Source: Planotetraspora phitsanulokensis
Lineage (GTDB): Bacteria; Actinomycetota; Actinomycetes; Streptosporangiales; Streptosporangiaceae
DNA length: 64,000 nucleotides
Direction of reading: 5' to 3'
NCBI RefSeq assembly: GCF_016863295.1
Contig: NZ_BOOP01000018.1
Coordinates: forward strand, 205,396-269,395
A program made the position numbers and the translations under genes. The notes below the pieces were generated by a model that saw only the letters and a program-made list of their open reading frames with translations, was not told the origin of the DNA and did no database searches. Below, in pieces: positions 8,413 through 16,385 of the stretch (position 1 is its first letter; every line of letters starts with the position of its first letter).

Positions 8413-9819
8413 TCAGGCCGGGCGGAAGGAGTCGCGCGCCTGCGGTGCGGCGTGCTTGATCATCAGATGCCGGGTGACCGAGTACTCCTGAACCGCTTCC
8501 TGGCTCATGTCCTTGCCGAAACCGCTGCCCTTGACCCCGCCGTGCGGGGCCTCCGACGCGATGGGGAGATGGTCGTTGACCCACGTCACCCCCACGTCGA
8601 GCCGGTGGGAGACGCGCAGGGCGCGCGACACGTCCGCGGACCACACCGACGAGGCGAGGCCGTACGGAGTGTCGTTGGCGAGCCGCACGGCCTCGTCCTC
8701 GCCGTCGAACGGGACGGCCACGAGCACGGGACCGAAGATCTCCGCCTGCACGATCTCGCTCGACTGGTCGGCGTCGGCGATGAGCGTGGGGGCGTAGTAG
8801 AAGCCGGGCCCGTCGATCGGCGTGCCACCCCAGACGACCCGCCCCGAAGCGCGGCGCACGAAGCCGTCGACACGGTCGCGGTGCGCGGCGGAGATCAGGG
8901 GGCCGATGTCGGAACCCGGCTCCCAGGGATCGCCGGGCCGGACCCGGGACAGGGCGTCCCGCAGCGCCTCAACGGCCTCGCCGTACCGTGACCTGTCGAT
9001 GTAGACGCGGGTGGCGGCCGTGCAGTCCTGCCCGGTGTTGTACGTCGCGCCCATCACGACGCCCGCGGCCATGTCCTCCAGCGCCGCGTCCGCGAAGACC
9101 AGGGCGGGCGCCTTGCCGCCCAGTTCGAGGTGGACCCGCTTGAGGCCGTCGACCGCGCCGCGCATCACCGCCCGGCCGGTCTCCGTCGAGCCCGTCACGC
9201 TGACCATGTCGACGCCCGGATCGGTCACCAGCGCCTGGCCGACGTCGGCGCCGCCGGTGACGACCTGGAGCAGGCCGTCCGGCGCGCCCGCCGCCGCGAA
9301 CAGCTCGGCGAGCCGCAGCGTGGTGCGCGGCGTCCGCGGCGCGGGCTTGATGACGACGGCGTTGCCTGCCGCCAGGGCCGGCCCCGCCTTCCAGACCGCC
9401 ATGATGAACGGGAAGTTCCACGGCGAGATCGATCCCACGACACCGATCGGCCGCCTGACCAGGACCGACGTGTACCCCTTGCTGAGCACGCCGGCGCCGG
9501 TCCCCTCCAGCGACCTGGCCGCCCCGGCGAAGAACCGCAGGTTGTCGATGGCGAACGGCAACTCCCCGTCCCTGAACACGGCCGCGGGCTTGCCGGTCTC
9601 CTCGACCTCCAGGCGGGTCAGCTCCTCGGCGTCGCCCTCGACCAGGTCGGCGAGCCGCAGCAGCACACGCGCCCGCTCCCCCGGCGTCGCGTCCCGCCAC
9701 TGCTCGAAGGCCTCCCGAGCCGTCTGGACGACTGCCGCGACCTTCTCGGCACGGGTGTCGGGGATTTCGGCGACCGGGCGCCCGTCCGCGGGGTTGATCA
9801 ACGTGGTCATCGACGTCAC
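8413..9819 (-). CDS. Aldehyde dehydrogenase (gamma-aminobutyraldehyde dehydrogenase-like)
   Basis: 468-residue NAD(P)-dependent aldehyde dehydrogenase. The catalytic general base Glu is in LELGGKAPALVF and the nucleophile Cys in NTGQDCTAATRV; the GQDC version is typical of aminobutyraldehyde/betaine-aldehyde type enzymes. The NAD-fold segment SISPWNFPF is intact. The GTG start overlaps the TGA of the upstream glycosyltransferase (GTGA), so the two are co-translated. That partnership suggests a detoxification or tailoring role rather than plain polyamine catabolism, but this is inference. Confidence 0.87.
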   Translation of the reverse strand: MTSMTTLINPADGRPVAEIPDTRAEKVAAVVQTAREAFEQWRDATPGERARVLLRLADLVEGDAEELTRLEVEETGKPAAVFRDGELPFAIDNLRFFAGAARSLEGTGAGVLSKGYTSVLVRRPIGVVGSISPWNFPFIMAVWKAGPALAAGNAVVIKPAPRTPRTTLRLAELFAAAGAPDGLLQVVTGGADVGQALVTDPGVDMVSVTGSTETGRAVMRGAVDGLKRVHLELGGKAPALVFADAALEDMAAGVVMGATYNTGQDCTAATRVYIDRSRYGEAVEALRDALSRVRPGDPWEPGSDIGPLISAAHRDRVDGFVRRASGRVVWGGTPIDGPGFYYAPTLIADADQSSEIVQAEIFGPVLVAVPFDGEDEAVRLANDTPYGLASSVWSADVSRALRVSHRLDVGVTWVNDHLPIASEAPHGGVKGSGFGKDMSQEAVQEYSVTRHLMIKHAAPQARDSFRPA

Positions 9820-11084
9820 GCGATCTTCTCGATCACGTCGGCGGCGAGGCGCAGGCCGTCGCGCGCGCGGATGCGCTCGCCCTCCGCGTCCAGCCGTGAA
9901 CGGAGTCCCGCGTCGCCCAGAAGGCGGTCCACGGCGCCCACCAGTTCCTCGTCGGTGAAGCCGTAGGTGTCCAGGCGGACGCCGCAGCCGGTCTCGGCGA
10001 CCCGCTGGGCGTTGTCGTACTGGTCCCAGAACAGCGGCAGAACGATCATGGGCTTACCGAAGTGCAGCGCCTCGGTCGTCGTGTTGTTGCCGCCATGGGT
10101 GATCACGAGGTCGACCAGGGGAAGGATCTTCGTCTGCGGCAGGAACTCCGCGCCCCACATGTTCGGGGCCAGCTCGATCTCCTCGTGCAGCGGCCCCTTG
10201 GAGACGATGTAGCGATGGGGCGTCCCGGCCAGGACGGAGATGACCCGGCGCATCAACTCGACGTCGGCCGATCCGAGCGAGCCGAGGGAGAAGTAGATGA
10301 GCGCGCCCTCACCCGGGATCTCCGGCAGGGTGAACTCCTCGTCGGTCTCCCTGACGGAGGAGTCGAGCCGCGTCCAGGAGTCGGCCAGCGGCCGGTCGGC
10401 GACGTAGTCGACGATCTCGGGGAAGACGTAGAGGTTGGCGTCGCCCTTGTGGACGAACTCCAGGTCGGGAAGGGCCGACGCGCCCTGCTCGACGACCCAC
10501 TCGTTGAAGGAGGCCCACAGGTCGCGATGGGTCCTGTCGTACTCGGCGCGGAAGTCCGCCCAGCCGGTCCCGTCGGCGGGCAGCCCCGAGAAGACCGGGG
10601 CGATCCCGGGGCCCTTCACCTCGAGCGGGTTGCACGACACGATCCGCACGAACGGCACGCCCGCCGTCACCAGGGCGGGGAACGCGATGACGTTGTCCTC
10701 GACGATCACGTCGGGCCGTACGCGCCGGATGATGTCCTTGAGCTGCGGCTCGCAGTACCTCGCGCCGTCGGCGAGCGCCTCCCAGATCGGCTTGGTCACC
10801 GTCTCCAACTGCTCCAGCGTGCTCTTGCGGTACTCGGGGGCCGTCTCACGGATGAAGTCCTTCCAGAACTGCCCCGGGTCCTGCTCCTCCTCGGCCGGCG
10901 GGGCGAGAGCGACCAGGTCCTCCTCGAAGCCCAGCGCCTCCAGCTTTCCCTTCCACGACGCCTCGGCGGCGAACACCACCCGATGACCGCGCCGACGCAG
11001 GACGTCGCCGATCCCGATGCAGTTGTTCGTCGGGCCGTAGGCGCTCTCCGGCATGAACAGGATCGTGAGTCGCTTGTCTGTCAC
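9816..11084 (-). CDS. UDP-glycosyltransferase, macrolide-type (GT1, MGT family)
   Basis: 422-residue GT-B fold enzyme. The N-terminal half binds the acceptor. The C-terminal half carries the nucleotide-sugar signature LVITHGGNNTTTEALHFGKPMIVLPLFWDQYDNA, where His-Gly-Gly and the final Asp-Gln/Asp contacts are visible. Such enzymes glycosylate small hydrophobic molecules, often for antibiotic self-protection or xenobiotic detoxification. GTG start with GGGAG 7 nt upstream. It is the first gene of a two-gene operon with the aldehyde dehydrogenase and is divergent from a TetR repressor with a perfect palindrome between them. There is no biosynthetic cluster around it. Confidence 0.88.
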   Translation of the reverse strand: MTDKRLTILFMPESAYGPTNNCIGIGDVLRRRGHRVVFAAEASWKGKLEALGFEEDLVALAPPAEEEQDPGQFWKDFIRETAPEYRKSTLEQLETVTKPIWEALADGARYCEPQLKDIIRRVRPDVIVEDNVIAFPALVTAGVPFVRIVSCNPLEVKGPGIAPVFSGLPADGTGWADFRAEYDRTHRDLWASFNEWVVEQGASALPDLEFVHKGDANLYVFPEIVDYVADRPLADSWTRLDSSVRETDEEFTLPEIPGEGALIYFSLGSLGSADVELMRRVISVLAGTPHRYIVSKGPLHEEIELAPNMWGAEFLPQTKILPLVDLVITHGGNNTTTEALHFGKPMIVLPLFWDQYDNAQRVAETGCGVRLDTYGFTDEELVGAVDRLLGDAGLRSRLDAEGERIRARDGLRLAADVIEKIA

Positions 11085-11105
11085 GTGGGGGCTCCCTGAG
11101 TATTG

Positions 11106-11121
11106 TTGAATCGAGATTCAA
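11106..11121. promoter_or_regulatory. TetR operator palindrome
   Basis: TTGAATCGAGATTCAA: perfect 7-bp arms (TTGAATC/GATTCAA) with a 2-bp centre. It lies 22 bp upstream of the glycosyltransferase GTG and 67 bp upstream of the TetR ATG. It is well placed to repress both divergent units. Confidence 0.75.
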
Positions 11122-11188
11122 ATACGCGGCCGGAGAACCCGTCAAGGGCTGGGGCGGCATGCTGCGGGTGCGGATGGATCGGAGTGAC

Positions 11189-11812
11189 ATGACCCAGCGC
11201 AAGAGCAGGGCGGACCGCAGGGCCGACCTCGTCGACGCGGCCCGCAGGGCGGTGATCCGGCACGGCGCCGAGGGCGTCCATCTCAACCAGATCGCCGAGA
11301 TGGCCGGTCTCACGTCGGGTGCCGTGCTCTACCACTATCCCGACCTGCGCGATCTGCTGATCGAGGCCCACCACGCCGGGATGGAGCGCTTCTACGAGCA
11401 GCGGATCAGAAAGGCCGGCGGCATCGCCGACCCGGCACAGAAGCTGGTCACCACGATCCGCTCGGGTCTCCCGGAGGGCCCCGACGACGCCGGCGTCCGC
11501 CTCCTGTGCGAGCTGGGCGGCGCCGCCGGGCGCAACCCGGTGTACGGCTCGCTGCTGACCACGTTGTTCGACCGGCAGGTGTCGATGTACCAGGCCATCT
11601 TGGAGACCGGGGCGGCCCAGGGCGTCTTCACGCTGGCCGGGGGCTCCGAGACCATCGGCCGCAACCTCGTCGCCCTCGAGGACGCGTACGGCTACCGCGT
11701 CATCGCCCGTCATCACTCGATCGACGCCGAGGCCGCCGTGGAACTCGTCCTCGGCTACGCGCGGCTCGCGACGGGCCATCCGCTCGACGGCGCCGTCCCT
11801 CAGCCCAGGTGA
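11189..11812 (+). CDS. TetR-family regulator
   Basis: 207 residues: N-terminal HTH (about 10-56, with HLNQIAEMAGLTSGAVLYHYPD), then a helical ligand-binding domain. I chose the ATG at 11189 because CGGAG lies 6 nt upstream; two earlier in-frame ATGs (11159, 11174) lack such a site. Divergent from the glycosyltransferase/aldehyde dehydrogenase pair, with a 16-bp palindrome between. The likely inducer is the small molecule these enzymes act on. Confidence 0.88.
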   Translation: MTQRKSRADRRADLVDAARRAVIRHGAEGVHLNQIAEMAGLTSGAVLYHYPDLRDLLIEAHHAGMERFYEQRIRKAGGIADPAQKLVTTIRSGLPEGPDDAGVRLLCELGGAAGRNPVYGSLLTTLFDRQVSMYQAILETGAAQGVFTLAGGSETIGRNLVALEDAYGYRVIARHHSIDAEAAVELVLGYARLATGHPLDGAVPQPR

Positions 11813-11899
11813 GATCGTGTTGCGGCGCCGCTCGCAATCGTGCTTCCATCGTGAGCTCGAGGCCAGGCTTCGCAGTTGAACCCTGATTCAGGAGATCAC

Positions 11900-12985
11900 G
11901 TGGAACACTCGCCGTGGCCGGTCGTCGAACGGCGGCCGGACGGCACGCTCACGCTCGAGGCGGGGGCGGGAGTCACCGAGTCGGTGGTGCGCGACCTGGC
12001 GGACGGCGCGGTCCCTCCGCCGCCCTTCACCGTCTGGACGCTCGCGCCGCTGCCCGCGGTGCCGCCCGGCGAACGGGCGATCACCGTCGACCAGACCAAC
12101 CACTCGGTCATCGCGGGCGAGGCCATGGTGGTCAAGTGGTTCCCCGCCCCCTCCCGGGCGCCCCATCCCGCTCCCGCCCTGCTCACCCATCTCGCTGGGT
12201 TCGCCGGCACGGCCACGCCGTACGCCGTGATCTTCTGGGAGGACGTGCTGGTCGCCCTGGTCACGGCTTATCTGCCGGGCTCACGCGACGGATGGGAGTG
12301 GTGCGTGGACGAGGCGGCCGCCGGCCGCACCGGCTTCGCGACCGGCATCGGACGGCTGGCGGCCGAGTTGCACGCGGCGATGGCGTCTCCGTCGGCGACC
12401 TTCCCCGATCCCGTACGGCTCCCGCCCCCGCCCGCCTTCGCGGCGCGGGCCGAGGGGGCGCTGCGGGAGGCCCTGTCGCTCACCGACGGGGAAGACGGCG
12501 AGTGGCTGGCGCGTCACGCCGGCGAACTGCTCGCCGAGCTGGTCCCGCTCGCGTCCGCCGGCCGTACCCCGCTGATCCACATCCACGGCGACCTGCACGT
12601 CGGCCAGATCCTGCAGTGGCGGGACGGCTACGCGGTGGTCGACTTCGACGGCAACCCGACTGTCGCGGAGGCCGAGGTGTTCCAGCCGGCGGCGCGTGAC
12701 CTGGCGCAGTTGCTGACCAGTCTCGACCACGTCGGCCAGGTGGCGGTGCGGCGCAGGTCGGCGGACCCGGCGGCCACGGCGGCCTGGGTGCGGGCCGCCA
12801 GGACGGAGACGGAGACGGCCTACGTGAACGGCCTCGCGCACGCCGGACGGGCGGACCTGCTCGACCGGTCGCTGCTCAGGCCGTTCGAGGTCGAGCAGGA
12901 ATGCCGCGAGCTGATCTACGCGGCCCGGCATCTGCCGCGCTGGCGGTACGCCCCCATGGGCGTGCTGCGAGGGTGGTTCACGTGA
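11900..12985 (+). CDS. Glucosamine kinase-like aminoglycoside/maltokinase-fold phosphotransferase
   Basis: 361 residues. It has a maltokinase-like N-terminal cap (VDQTNHSVIAGEAMVVKW, Lys79 as the ATP-phosphate Lys) and an APH-type C-lobe with the catalytic loop HIHGDLHVGQIL (Asp231) and the metal-binding VDFDGNP (about 247-253). Published work on actinobacterial glucosamine kinases describes such maltokinase-related enzymes next to a SIS-domain gene, exactly as here. The GTG at 11900 has AGGAG 6 nt upstream. The product would be GlcN-6-P, the effector of DasR-type regulators. Trehalose/maltose kinase is the alternative, but the usual treS/glgE neighbours are absent. Confidence 0.75.
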   Translation: MEHSPWPVVERRPDGTLTLEAGAGVTESVVRDLADGAVPPPPFTVWTLAPLPAVPPGERAITVDQTNHSVIAGEAMVVKWFPAPSRAPHPAPALLTHLAGFAGTATPYAVIFWEDVLVALVTAYLPGSRDGWEWCVDEAAAGRTGFATGIGRLAAELHAAMASPSATFPDPVRLPPPPAFAARAEGALREALSLTDGEDGEWLARHAGELLAELVPLASAGRTPLIHIHGDLHVGQILQWRDGYAVVDFDGNPTVAEAEVFQPAARDLAQLLTSLDHVGQVAVRRRSADPAATAAWVRAARTETETAYVNGLAHAGRADLLDRSLLRPFEVEQECRELIYAARHLPRWRYAPMGVLRGWFT

Positions 12986-13003
12986 TCACGGCGAGGAGCG
13001 GGT

Positions 13004-13954
13004 GTGGACGCTGAGCGGTTCGTGGCCGACCTGGAGGCCAAGCCGGAGGCACTGGGCAGGCTGGCCGACCTCCTCGACGCCGGCGACCCGTTCGGCGGGC
13101 TGCCGGACAGCTTCGACCGGATCGTCTTCCTGGGCATGGGCAGCTCGCGGTACGCGGCGGGAGTGGCCGCCCAGAGGCTGCGTGCCGCCGGGGTCGACGC
13201 CGTGGCGGAGTACGCGTCCGCGTCGGCGGGCACCCTCCCGGGGCCGCGGACCGTGGCGGTCGCGATCTCGGCGTCGGGCGGCAGCAGGGAGACCCTCGAC
13301 GCGCTGTCCCGCCACGCCGGGAGGTCGTTCGTCGTCGCGATGACCAACCGGCCGGGGTCCGCCGTCACGGAGGGCGCCGACCTCGTCGTGCCCATGACCG
13401 CCGGAGAGGAGGCCGGGGGCGTCGCCTGCCGGACGTTCCAGCACACCCTGGCCCTCCTGCTCGCGATGACGGGCCGGGCCGGGGTCCCGGCTCTGGTGCG
13501 CAGGGCGGCCGACGCCACGGCCGACCTGCTCGACCGGCGGGGCGACTGGCTGGACGAGGCCGTCCGCCTGCTGGACGGCCCGAACGGGGTCTACACCGTC
13601 GCCCCCGCCGAACGGCTGTCGTCCGCCGAGCAGTCGGCGCTGATGTTCCGCGAGGGGCCGCGCCGTCAGGCCGACGCCTGCGAGACGGGCGACTGGGCCC
13701 ACGTGGACGTGTATCTGACCAAGACCTACGACTACCGGGCGATCGTGTTCCCCGGGTCGCGCTACGACGAGCAGGCGATGGAGTGGGTCCGCGAGCGGGG
13801 GTCGGCCGTCCTCACGGTGGGCGGCGATCTCGCTGGACAGGCCGGCTCCGTCCGCTATCTGCACGACGACGATCCCGACGTGGCCCTGCTCACGGAACCT
13901 CTGGTGGCCGAACTGGTGGCGGCCTCCTACTGGCGTGCTGCCGAGCCCTCCTAG
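13004..13954 (+). CDS. SIS-domain sugar-phosphate isomerase/deaminase-like protein
   Basis: 316 residues with two SIS (sugar isomerase) half-domains like the C-terminal part of GlmS. Phosphosugar-binding loops are FLGMGSSRYAAG (about 42-53) and ISASGGSRETLDAL (about 87-100). There is no glutaminase domain, so synthesis from glutamine is excluded; a GlcN-6-P deaminase or isomerase role fits. It follows the kinase by 18 bp (GAGGAG before GTG), so the two act as a kinase/isomerase pair feeding aminosugars to glycolysis. Its TAG abuts the stop of the convergent HxlR gene with no gap. Confidence 0.82.
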   Translation: MDAERFVADLEAKPEALGRLADLLDAGDPFGGLPDSFDRIVFLGMGSSRYAAGVAAQRLRAAGVDAVAEYASASAGTLPGPRTVAVAISASGGSRETLDALSRHAGRSFVVAMTNRPGSAVTEGADLVVPMTAGEEAGGVACRTFQHTLALLLAMTGRAGVPALVRRAADATADLLDRRGDWLDEAVRLLDGPNGVYTVAPAERLSSAEQSALMFREGPRRQADACETGDWAHVDVYLTKTYDYRAIVFPGSRYDEQAMEWVRERGSAVLTVGGDLAGQAGSVRYLHDDDPDVALLTEPLVAELVAASYWRAAEPS

Positions 13955-14398
13955 CTAGCGCCCGATTGCGCCGGGGCCGGTCGGAGTCGCGTCCCTGGCC
14001 GCGGCACGGGCGTCGAAGTCGGCGCGCGCCTTGTCCATCTGGTCGAGGTTTTGGTTGGTCCACCTGATCAGCGGCGCAGCGGCTGCGAGCAGGGTGACAC
14101 CCAGCGGGGTCAGCGCGTAGGTGACGTGCGGAGGCATGACCTCGTGCACGGTGCGGATGAGGATGCCGTCTCGTTCCAGCGCGCGCAGGGTCACGGTGAG
14201 CATCCGCTGGCTGATGCCATCGATGCCGCGCTTGAGCTCGGTGAAGCGCTTGGTCTCGCTGCCCAGGTGGGACACCACGTAGAGCGACCACTTGTCGCCC
14301 ACCAGGTCGAGGACTTCCCGCGCCCGGCACGCGTCCCCCTCTACGAGCGCCTCGACCGTGTAGCACGCGCCCGCTTCGACGTCAGTCGTCTTCTCCAT
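13955..14398 (-). CDS. HxlR-family transcriptional regulator
   Basis: 147-residue winged-helix protein of the HxlR/MarR-like type. Landmarks are VLDLVGDKWSLYVVSHLG, RFTELKRGIDGISQRMLTVTLRALERDG and VTYALTPLG. Cys12 (GACYTV) and Cys24 (GDACRA) could be redox sensors, as in some HxlR proteins. The ATG at 14398 follows GGAGGTGA. It is divergent from the YceI gene, and paired inverted repeats in the intergenic region suggest it controls both. Confidence 0.88.
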   Translation of the reverse strand: MEKTTDVEAGACYTVEALVEGDACRAREVLDLVGDKWSLYVVSHLGSETKRFTELKRGIDGISQRMLTVTLRALERDGILIRTVHEVMPPHVTYALTPLGVTLLAAAAPLIRWTNQNLDQMDKARADFDARAAARDATPTGPGAIGR

Positions 14399-14417
14399 GG
14401 TCACCTCCACAGAACCG

Positions 14418-14435
14418 AGGCATTAAAAAGTGCCT
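14418..14435. promoter_or_regulatory. Inverted repeat near hxlR promoter
   Basis: AGGCA-N8-TGCCT (arms 14418-14422 and 14431-14435) with an AT-rich centre, just upstream of the HxlR start. Candidate autoregulatory site. Confidence 0.4.
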
Positions 14436-14470
14436 TATTGCCGTTGGGTCGCCCAGACGGACACGATGTT

Positions 14471-14493
14471 CTCGGTTCCCAAAGAGTACCGAG
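14471..14493. promoter_or_regulatory. Inverted repeat upstream of the YceI gene
   Basis: CTCGGT-N11-ACCGAG (arms 14471-14476 and 14488-14493), 43 bp upstream of the YceI GTG. Candidate HxlR operator. Confidence 0.45.
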
Positions 14494-14535
14494 TAATCAT
14501 GTGGAACCGCGATACCCAACTACAAGGAGTCAACC

Positions 14536-15096
14536 GTGACCGTCATCGATCTTCAGATTCCGGGATACGTGGCCGGCACCTGGGTCATCGACCCAGTCCA
14601 CTCCCACGTCGGCTTCGTCATCAAGCACATGATGGTGAGCAAGGTGCGGGGCCACTTCGGCACGTTCACCGGAGAGATCACCACCGCCCCGAACCCACTA
14701 GGCTCGCGGGTCACCGCCTCGATCGACGCGACCTCGATCGACACGAACAACTCGATGCGTGACGACCACATCCGCTCCGCGGACTTCTTCGACGTGCCGA
14801 ACCACCCCACGTTCGAATTCGTCTCGACGGGCGTCCGGTTCGAGGGCGGCGAGTTCTTCATCGACGGCGATCTGACCATCCGCGGCGTCACCCGGCCGGT
14901 GTCCCTGGCCGCCGAGACACCGGAGTTCGGCCCGACACCCGAGGGCGGCACCAAGGCCGGCTTCTCCGCGACCACCGAGATCAAGCGCGCCGACTTCGGC
15001 ATCGACTACAACGGCCCGATCCCCGGCGGTGGCACCATCATCGCGGACAAGGTGCAGATCGTCCTCGAGATCGAGGCGGACCTGCAGCCTGCCTGA
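14536..15096 (+). CDS. YceI-family lipocalin-like protein
   Basis: 186 residues, an eight-stranded beta-barrel family that binds isoprenoid-type lipids. Typical landmarks: WVIDPVHSHVGFVIKHMMVSKVRG, DDHIRSADFFDVPNHPTFEF and DLTIRGVTRPV. There is no signal peptide, so it is probably cytoplasmic, like many actinobacterial YceI proteins. AAGGAG lies 6 nt before the GTG. Divergent from an HxlR regulator, a pairing that suggests induction by redox or electrophile stress (inference). Confidence 0.88.
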   Translation: MTVIDLQIPGYVAGTWVIDPVHSHVGFVIKHMMVSKVRGHFGTFTGEITTAPNPLGSRVTASIDATSIDTNNSMRDDHIRSADFFDVPNHPTFEFVSTGVRFEGGEFFIDGDLTIRGVTRPVSLAAETPEFGPTPEGGTKAGFSATTEIKRADFGIDYNGPIPGGGTIIADKVQIVLEIEADLQPA

Positions 15097-15240
15097 GCCG
15101 CCCAGGGAACGTCCATTGGGTACACCCACGGCTCAACCCAGTGAGGCCTTCACCGCAGCCGGTCTCCCAGCGGGTCCGCACGCCGCACTGGGTGATCGCA
15201 CGGATGCAGCCGCCCGCCGAGGCGGCGCCGTACAGCACGA

Positions 15241-15474
15241 TCAGCGCCAGCCCAAGAGGGAGGCCGCGCCGTCGGGGACGTAGCCGTCGGATCCGGCCTC
15301 GCCGATCCACAGGATCTCGTCGTACTCGGCGAGCGGGCCGACCGTGTACCCCATGGGCATGCGCGGCTGGATGGCGAATCTCACCTCGAGATCCGAGTCG
15401 TACCGTTCCAGCGCCTCGATGAGATCCCCCACGGTGTGGATGCCCTGCGTCTTTCCACGCCTGTGCCTGCCCAT
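15241..15474 (-). CDS. Small conserved hypothetical protein
   Basis: 77 residues, starting MGRHRRGKTQG and continuing TVGDLIEALERYDSDLEVRFAIQPRMP, ending ASLLGW. The ATG at 15474 has GGAG 6 nt upstream. The DLIEALxxYDxD and GYTVGP segments are familiar from hypothetical proteins of actinomycetes that I cannot name. No membrane segment or metal site is visible. The 144 bp between it and the YceI gene hold nothing I can support. Confidence 0.6.
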   Translation of the reverse strand: MGRHRRGKTQGIHTVGDLIEALERYDSDLEVRFAIQPRMPMGYTVGPLAEYDEILWIGEAGSDGYVPDGAASLLGWR

Positions 15475-15624
15475 GGGTTCTCCGCGCGTTTCTCCGGTGT
15501 CCTCGATCGGCCGGTGCCCGGATCGACCGGTGCTCAGATCAAAGGAGTAGACGGAGCGTAGCCCATCGGCCGCGAGAGTGACCATGGTTACCGAAGGCGC
15601 ATCGGCCACCCCCACACCAAGGCT

Positions 15625-15641
15625 GGATAGTTGAACTATCC
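15625..15641. promoter_or_regulatory. Palindrome at merR promoter
   Basis: GGATAGTTGAACTATCC: perfect 7-bp arms around TGA. It ends 2 bp before TAGGAT (15644-15649), a -10 box that stands 6 nt from the MerR ATG. A dimer bound here would sit on the MerR promoter. Confidence 0.65.
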
Positions 15642-15655
15642 ACTAGGATCTCCCC

Positions 15656-16288
15656 ATGCGGATCTCCCAGCTGAGCACCGAATCCGGGGTTCCCATCCCG
15701 ACGATCAAGTATTACCTGCGGGAGGGACTCCTCCCCCAGGGCGAGCAGACGTCGGCCACCCGCGCGGAGTACGGCCCCGCCCACCTGCGCAGGCTGCGTC
15801 TCATCCGCGCGCTCCTCGAGGTGGGACGGGTTCCGGTCGCGGCGATACGCACAGTGATCGAGGCGGTCGAGGACGAGCGGACCGATGTCCACACCATGCT
15901 GGGGACCGCCCACTACGCGCTCGCCTCCCGGCCAGAGCCGCACGCCGACGATGAGGAGTGGACGCGGGCGCGCGAGGCCGTCGACCGGTTGATCGCGGAT
16001 CTCGGATGGCGGGTCAGCCCGCTCGCGCCGGGCCGCGACGAGCTCACGCAGACCCTTGTCACCCTCGCGCGCCTGGGCATGCCCGCCACGGACGCCGACC
16101 TGCTCGTCTACGCCAGGACGGCCATGAGCCTGGCCCACGACCACGAGATGGCCAAGATCCCCTTCGACGGGCCGCGCGACGTCGCGGTGGAGACACTGGT
16201 GATCTGCACCGTCATGTACGGCAAGGCCTTCGACGTCTTCCGCCGCCTCGCACAGGAGTCGGAGTCCGCCAGGATCCTGGAGGCGTGA
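15656..16288 (+). CDS. MerR-family transcriptional regulator
   Basis: 210 residues: N-terminal MerR winged helix (about 1-70, RISQLSTESGVPIPTIKYYLREGLLP), dimerisation helix, then a helical C-terminal domain of about 130 residues without metal-binding Cys. The PTIKYYLREGLLP wording is that of the MerR subgroup that regulates small-molecule responses. The start appears leaderless (TAGGAT 6 nt upstream, no SD). It has no obvious partner gene; the adjacent palindrome suggests autoregulation. Confidence 0.87.
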   Translation: MRISQLSTESGVPIPTIKYYLREGLLPQGEQTSATRAEYGPAHLRRLRLIRALLEVGRVPVAAIRTVIEAVEDERTDVHTMLGTAHYALASRPEPHADDEEWTRAREAVDRLIADLGWRVSPLAPGRDELTQTLVTLARLGMPATDADLLVYARTAMSLAHDHEMAKIPFDGPRDVAVETLVICTVMYGKAFDVFRRLAQESESARILEA

Positions 16289-16385
16289 AGCCCGGCTGTT
16301 GCCGGCCGTGACGTTGTCGACAGTGGGAAGTCGGTGGCGAGCAGGTTCAGCAAGTGATGCCGGAAACGCGCCTGGGTTGTGAGTG

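Noticed and set aside
15097..15240. Possible gene between YceI and the small hypothetical
   Set aside because: Short frames only, no SD and no recognisable motif.
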